DNA of 64,000 nt from UBA6107 sp964533735. GTDB taxonomy: Bacteria > Chloroflexota > Anaerolineae > Anaerolineales > Anaerolineaceae. The stretch's first letter is position 1. Each line of letters opens with the position of its first letter. This document shows, piece by piece, positions 60,298 to 64,000 of this stretch. The position numbers and the translations under genes are program-made. The stretch covers positions 124,001 to 188,000 of the forward strand of contig CAZHMD010000002.1 of assembly GCA_964533735.1 (NCBI GenBank), given 5' to 3'. The notes below the pieces were generated by a model, which did no database searches, was not told where the DNA came from, and saw only the letters and a list, made by a program, of their open reading frames with translations.

Positions 60298-60840
60298 TTA
60301 ATCCAACGGAGTTTTGTTGACTTCAAAGATATGGCGTTGTGAGTCACTTTTAAAACATTGAATCTCGCGAGCCGGGAAGAATTTTCCACTGGCCAGCCAG
60401 CTAATGTACTCCTGCATCAACCCCATAAAGAAGCAACAACCCAGATGAGTGATCGCTTGTTCACCGGGTTGGTACTCAACCATCACTGTCTTGGCGTTGG
60501 AATCAATTGCAAAACTTCCCGCACCACTCTGGCTCCACCAGGTGGTCAAATCATTATACCCTTGCAACAATTTAGATCTGAATGAGAGTAATCTGAAATC
60601 CAAAGAATTCCAGCCATAACATTCCCCGTAATCGCGCATCCAGTAATAGAGGCTGGCGCGCCCTGCCCGGATGAGCATACCCCTGGTCCATTTCTCACCC
60701 TGTAACTCAAGGCTGACTTTGACCCGGTTTGTTACTTCCAAAAGTCCTGTAGCATTTTGGGGAGACACAGTTTCCCCAAGCACTTCATTCAACCCCGCAG
60801 TTACGTATTGAATGGCTTGTAAATGGTCTGGTTGGGTCAA
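60298..60840 (-). CDS. V4R-like small-ligand-binding protein
   Basis: 180 residues. The C-terminal end (ITHLGCCFFMGLMQEYISW, then FPAREIQCFKSDSQRHIF) has the Cys spacing of 4-vinyl-reductase (V4R)-type ligand or hydrocarbon-binding domains, and the N half is helical with WTRGMLIRAGRASLYYWMRD. Alone it has no catalytic motif. It overlaps the GTPase gene by four bases and is the last of a three-gene set with DUF4388, seen as a signalling module in other bacteria. Confidence 0.65.
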   Translation of the reverse strand: MTQPDHLQAIQYVTAGLNEVLGETVSPQNATGLLEVTNRVKVSLELQGEKWTRGMLIRAGRASLYYWMRDYGECYGWNSLDFRLLSFRSKLLQGYNDLTTWWSQSGAGSFAIDSNAKTVMVEYQPGEQAITHLGCCFFMGLMQEYISWLASGKFFPAREIQCFKSDSQRHIFEVNKTPLD

Positions 60841-61379
60841 TTGGTTTTGTCCATTTCTTCAAGGATACTATAGAGGAGCTCCAATAAAACTGTTTTAACA
60901 GAACTCTTCTTTTTGGCTGTGCAGGGCAGTATTTTGATCTTCGGATCCAGGCGTAATGCCAGGCGAATGTCTTCCAATTCCCAGGCATCCGGCAGGTCTT
61001 GCTTATTGGCTGCCACAATATACGGAGTCGGTGCATAAGCCCGGAATGTTTCGAGGATACTCCGGGCTTCCCGAAAAGTCTCAGGTCGGGTACTGTCTAT
61101 CATCACGATAAACCCCAACATCCCCTCAGAAAGAATCTCCCACATGAAGTCAAACCGTTTCTGTCCAGGTGTTCCGAAGAGGAAGAGTACCAGGTCATCA
61201 TCGACGGTTATGCGCCCGAAATCCATCGCTACCGTAGTGGATTCTTTTACCCGCTCGGCTTCCGAGGTGACTTTCTTTTCCGTGGAAACAACTTCAATTT
61301 CGCTCACCGAACGGATAAGCTCCGTTTTTCCGGAATTGAAAGGGCCTGTTACAACAATTTTTACTGTCTGAGTTTGCAT
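60837..61379 (-). CDS. MglA-like small Ras-type GTPase
   Basis: 180 residues. GTPase motifs in order: G1 GPFNSGKT (about 12), switch I TTVAMDFG, G3 GTPGQKRF (with Pro-Gly in place of the common AGQ), G4 NKQD and G5 CTAK. It is of the MglA/ARF-like prokaryotic family that controls polarity or other spatial signals. A Roadblock/MglB partner is not seen; the DUF4388 protein 15 bases upstream and the V4R-like protein (overlap of four bases) are the likely partners. Confidence 0.92.
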   Translation of the reverse strand: MQTQTVKIVVTGPFNSGKTELIRSVSEIEVVSTEKKVTSEAERVKESTTVAMDFGRITVDDDLVLFLFGTPGQKRFDFMWEILSEGMLGFIVMIDSTRPETFREARSILETFRAYAPTPYIVAANKQDLPDAWELEDIRLALRLDPKIKILPCTAKKKSSVKTVLLELLYSILEEMDKTN

Positions 61380-61394
61380 AGAGCGGGTCCTTCG

Positions 61395-62210
61395 TTATAT
61401 CGATCGGATTCGCGTAATCAGGCGATTGACCAGGGATTTTTGTTCCACCGGATCCTGGGTTGTAAACATTTTTCCGGAAAATTTCACGGGCATCCCCCCA
61501 GGGCGCACCAATTCAACCAGCCCTGCCTGGAGCAGTGCATAGACCGCCCTGCGGATATCCAGGTCATTAAGATGTGTAGCTTTGCCAATCTGTTGAATAG
61601 TGTTCTTGGGATTAACATAATTTACTACCCGCCATTCTTCAACAGAAAGGTTAACGTCACGGATATTTATTCCTGGACGATCAGTGAACTTGAGTGCCAT
61701 TTCCAGGCTTGGCAGTTCGCTTTTCAATTCATCTAATTCATGTAACTGTCTTGCACCTTCCACAATCAGGTTTTCAAGATCCAAACGGACAGGGATCTTT
61801 TCATTCGGACTCAATTCGCCTACTTCAAAGTGGAAGAATCCTTCTTCCCATGTGAATAACTGCTGCACAACCTTTGAGTATGTGGACTGTAACACAGTAA
61901 AGATCTGGTCTTGTGTCAGGTATCCACTATTGATCAGGAATATTCCCATTTCCTTATCATTGGTTGTATGCTGCTTTGAAGCGATTGGAACTGCCTGGCT
62001 TGAGGTGAGAACATTCTGTTCAACCAATTCTTGAAGAAGTCCTTTTGAACTTTCTCCCAGTAGAGCACAAGCCAGTTTCCCCTCTCGAAAGATCACCTTG
62101 CCAGTGTTGCCAGGACCTTCAACGTAAAGCGCCCCGGTCTTGTTGGCCAGGTTGATCAAGTTCAACAATTGAAGTATGGAGAAATCGCGTAGGTTGCCTT
62201 TGAGGGCCAT
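61395..62210 (-). CDS. DUF4388 (PATAN-type) protein
   Basis: 271 residues. The N-terminal domain (about 1-110) has the DUF4388/PATAN pattern MALKGNLRDFSILQLLNLIN, GALYVEG and KVIFREGKLACALLG; the C-terminal part is helical with a winged-helix-like end (IQQIGKATHLNDLDIRRAVY, ALLQAGLVEL). PATAN domains act as signalling adaptors, often next to receivers or small GTPases. First gene of the GTPase operon, divergent from the helicase-domain gene. Confidence 0.85.
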   Translation of the reverse strand: MALKGNLRDFSILQLLNLINLANKTGALYVEGPGNTGKVIFREGKLACALLGESSKGLLQELVEQNVLTSSQAVPIASKQHTTNDKEMGIFLINSGYLTQDQIFTVLQSTYSKVVQQLFTWEEGFFHFEVGELSPNEKIPVRLDLENLIVEGARQLHELDELKSELPSLEMALKFTDRPGINIRDVNLSVEEWRVVNYVNPKNTIQQIGKATHLNDLDIRRAVYALLQAGLVELVRPGGMPVKFSGKMFTTQDPVEQKSLVNRLITRIRSI

Positions 62211-62334
62211 GACGTCCTATGTCTTTATAGTGATGAAGAGATTATACAGGTAAGGCGGGCAGGCGTCAATTTTTATCGTACTGCCAGGACTTATCAGTTC
62301 CATTAGGTATAATTCATTATCGGAGTTGATTATT

Positions 62335-63972
62335 ATGCCTTCCCTGGAAAAACTTTTGAAGTCCTATGACATTGACATGCTAACCCGAATAGCACAGTCC
62401 TGGGGTTTCAATGATGACATCACAAACCGCGATCAGGTTGAAACTTGGTTAATTAAGACATTGTCAGATGGCTCATCCTTCAGTGAAGTGATTTACAGAT
62501 TGCCAGAGGTAACTCGCGAGGCTTGGCAGACCCTAAAAATGAGTAACGGACGAATACCATGGAGTGAATTCACCCGGCGATTCGGAGATCTGCGAAGCCT
62601 TGGGACCGCAGCCCGCCAACGTGAAAAACCCGATATAAATCCACTCAACATATCTGAGGAATTGTTTTACCGCGGTCTAATCGGTCGGGCTTTTTTGGAT
62701 GCACACCCGGAACCCAGAGAGTTTGCATTCATTCCTGAAGAGATATTAGGCGATATAAAAACACAGACAGTAATTATTCCGCAAGTTGCGGTTCGTCCAA
62801 TTTCTCAATCCGAGATAAAACGCCATCAACCTGCTAATACCCGCCTGCTGGATCATGTCATCGATTGGCTGTCTTGTTTGAGGATGAAAAGAGCACTTTC
62901 AGAGGACTATTTTGCCAGAGCTGAAGTGACAGAGCAATTCATCACTGCAATTGCGTTCGCTGCAGAGCTCGTGACTACGGATCGTGAAATCCGCACAGAA
63001 GAAACTGGAAAATTCCTGAAGACAAGTCGATTGATCACGCTTAAGGAATGGTTCAGAAATTGGAGAGATAGCAGTACGATCAATGACCTGCTCATGATCC
63101 CAGGGCTTGAATTTGAAGGAAGCTGGCGCAATGATGCAGTGTTTTCCCGAAATTTCATATTGGAAAAACTTGCGGGGTTTGACCTGCAGACCTGGTACAG
63201 CGTCACCTCCTTCGTAAACACAATCAAAACCGCCACGCCCGATTTTCAGAGACCTGCCGGCAACTTTGACACCTGGTCGATTCGCAAGGCGGGGAGCAGT
63301 ACGTACCTAAGCGGGCTCCAGTACTGGGACGAAATTGATGGTGCTTATATCCGCTATTTGCTCACTGGCCCATTGCACTGGCTGGGCGTGCTTGATATTG
63401 CCTATGGTATCGAAGGAACAGTTCCAACAGCATTCCGGCTTTCCCCGCTGGCGCGCTTCCTTCTCGATCATGGCATTAAGAAACCTAACCTTGCGCCTGA
63501 AGTTGCTCCCAAACTCGCTGCAGATTTAACGATTATTTTACCGATCAATACTTCCCCATTAGTCAGGTATCAGGTTGGCCGGTTTACCCAAATAATCAGT
63601 AATTCCGTCACTGAAACCAGGTTCCAGGTCACAGCTGCCTCATTGACTGCTGCGGAAGCTTTTGGACTTAAGATAGACCAACTCAATCGACTCCTTGAAC
63701 GCCACATCAAATCTGCCATCCCTCAATCCTTCAAGAAACTAGCCCAACGATGGGACCAGAACCGTCTTGAAGCCATGTTTGAAAAAGCTGACCTCCTGCG
63801 GGTTGAAGACCCCACGTTGATCAATATGTTGTCAGAGCATCCCCGCGCGGCTAGGATGATCAAGGAGATCATAACTCCGCAGGTTGCGATCATGCTTCCC
63901 GGAGGGCAGGATATCGCCCGGAAGATCCTCCTGGAATCAGGAATCCTTTCGCAAACTGAACTGGATGTATAA
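62335..63972 (+). CDS. Helicase_C_3 (XPB/Ssl2-like) domain protein
   Basis: 545 residues. The C-terminal part matches the Helicase_C_3 pattern known from Actinobacteria and Chloroflexota: LTIILPINTSPLVRYQVGRF, RFQVTAASLTAAEAFGL and AIPQSFKKLAQRW. The N-terminal half is helical with FAFIPEEIL, as in the N part of these proteins, but no Walker A or DEAD/H motif is present, so it is not a complete helicase. The ATG at 62335 follows CGGAG. The remaining 28 bases of the window hold nothing I can assign. Confidence 0.75.
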   Translation: MPSLEKLLKSYDIDMLTRIAQSWGFNDDITNRDQVETWLIKTLSDGSSFSEVIYRLPEVTREAWQTLKMSNGRIPWSEFTRRFGDLRSLGTAARQREKPDINPLNISEELFYRGLIGRAFLDAHPEPREFAFIPEEILGDIKTQTVIIPQVAVRPISQSEIKRHQPANTRLLDHVIDWLSCLRMKRALSEDYFARAEVTEQFITAIAFAAELVTTDREIRTEETGKFLKTSRLITLKEWFRNWRDSSTINDLLMIPGLEFEGSWRNDAVFSRNFILEKLAGFDLQTWYSVTSFVNTIKTATPDFQRPAGNFDTWSIRKAGSSTYLSGLQYWDEIDGAYIRYLLTGPLHWLGVLDIAYGIEGTVPTAFRLSPLARFLLDHGIKKPNLAPEVAPKLAADLTIILPINTSPLVRYQVGRFTQIISNSVTETRFQVTAASLTAAEAFGLKIDQLNRLLERHIKSAIPQSFKKLAQRWDQNRLEAMFEKADLLRVEDPTLINMLSEHPRAARMIKEIITPQVAIMLPGGQDIARKILLESGILSQTELDV

Positions 63973-64000
63973 TAGTTTCGATTCGTAAAATCCAATTACT

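Noticed and set aside
1..64000. Insertion sequences, prophage or integrase genes
   Set aside because: No transposase, integrase or phage structural gene is seen, and no long terminal inverted or flanking direct repeats were noticed.

Overview
The window looks like a chromosomal segment of an anaerobic Chloroflexota bacterium, most likely class Anaerolineae. The pointers are many lipoproteins whose lipobox is followed by Thr/Pro/Ala stretches, a DUF5317 membrane protein, an NHLP-clan (Os1348-like) small peptide, a DUF4388/small-GTPase/V4R gene set, and two anaerobe-type accessory blocks (a bacterial microcompartment and a biotin-dependent sodium-pump decarboxylase). This assignment is inference from gene content; there is no rRNA in the window. 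I saw no insertion sequence, prophage or CRISPR array.

Layout. 0-4.5 kb: the end of a membrane protein, three small genes and a histidine kinase/OmpR-type regulator pair. 4.7-12 kb: a minus-strand microcompartment operon (RpiB-like enzyme, DeoC, CoA-acylating aldehyde dehydrogenase, one BMC-H, one tandem BMC-T, three BMC-P pentamers and one unrecognised 122-residue protein), with a divergent GntR/UTRA regulator and an operator-like inverted repeat between them. It matches the sugar-phosphate-utilising type: deoxyribose-5-phosphate would be cleaved to glyceraldehyde-3-phosphate and acetaldehyde, and the aldehyde oxidised to acetyl-CoA inside the shell. 12-16 kb: a GT39-like membrane glycosyltransferase, a methyltransferase and a DAK2-like Gly-rich protein. 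16-23.7 kb: PadR regulator, a FecBCDE/BtuFCD-type ABC importer with a translationally coupled NTPase, patatin, MFS and a B12-binding radical SAM enzyme. 23.9-33 kb: cell-surface and signalling genes, including a sortase-like protein, an HD-GYP phosphodiesterase, and a small-peptide operon (46-residue hydrophobic peptide, DUF5317, NHLP-clan peptide) lying just downstream of a 1079-residue NTPase-TPR-BTAD (SARP-like) regulator. Three GTAGCCT heptamers sit on that operon's promoter. 33-42.5 kb: YdcF, two paralogous lipoproteins, a phosphonate-type ABC importer whose two permeases carry an inserted extracytoplasmic domain, DegV and another MFS.

42.6-58.3 kb: a catabolic block on the plus strand in three transcription units. 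First, a three-subunit molybdenum hydroxylase (FAD, 2Fe-2S, Mo subunits) plus a divergent cytosine-deaminase-family amidohydrolase. Second, a BMP-family binding protein with its ATPase and two permeases, preceded by a consensus promoter and a possible structured leader RNA. Third, acyl-CoA carboxyltransferase, OadG-like subunit, biotin carrier and OadB sodium pump, a cyclase-family hydrolase and a GNAT-like protein. A convergent DUF2877 (AllH-like) gene follows. I infer a pathway that imports an N-heterocycle or nucleoside-like compound, hydroxylates and opens the ring, and conserves energy by a Na+-coupled decarboxylation; the substrate is not known.

59-64 kb: a secreted C39-like peptidase, tRNA-Phe(GAA), a V4R-like/small GTPase/DUF4388 operon and a Helicase_C_3-domain protein.
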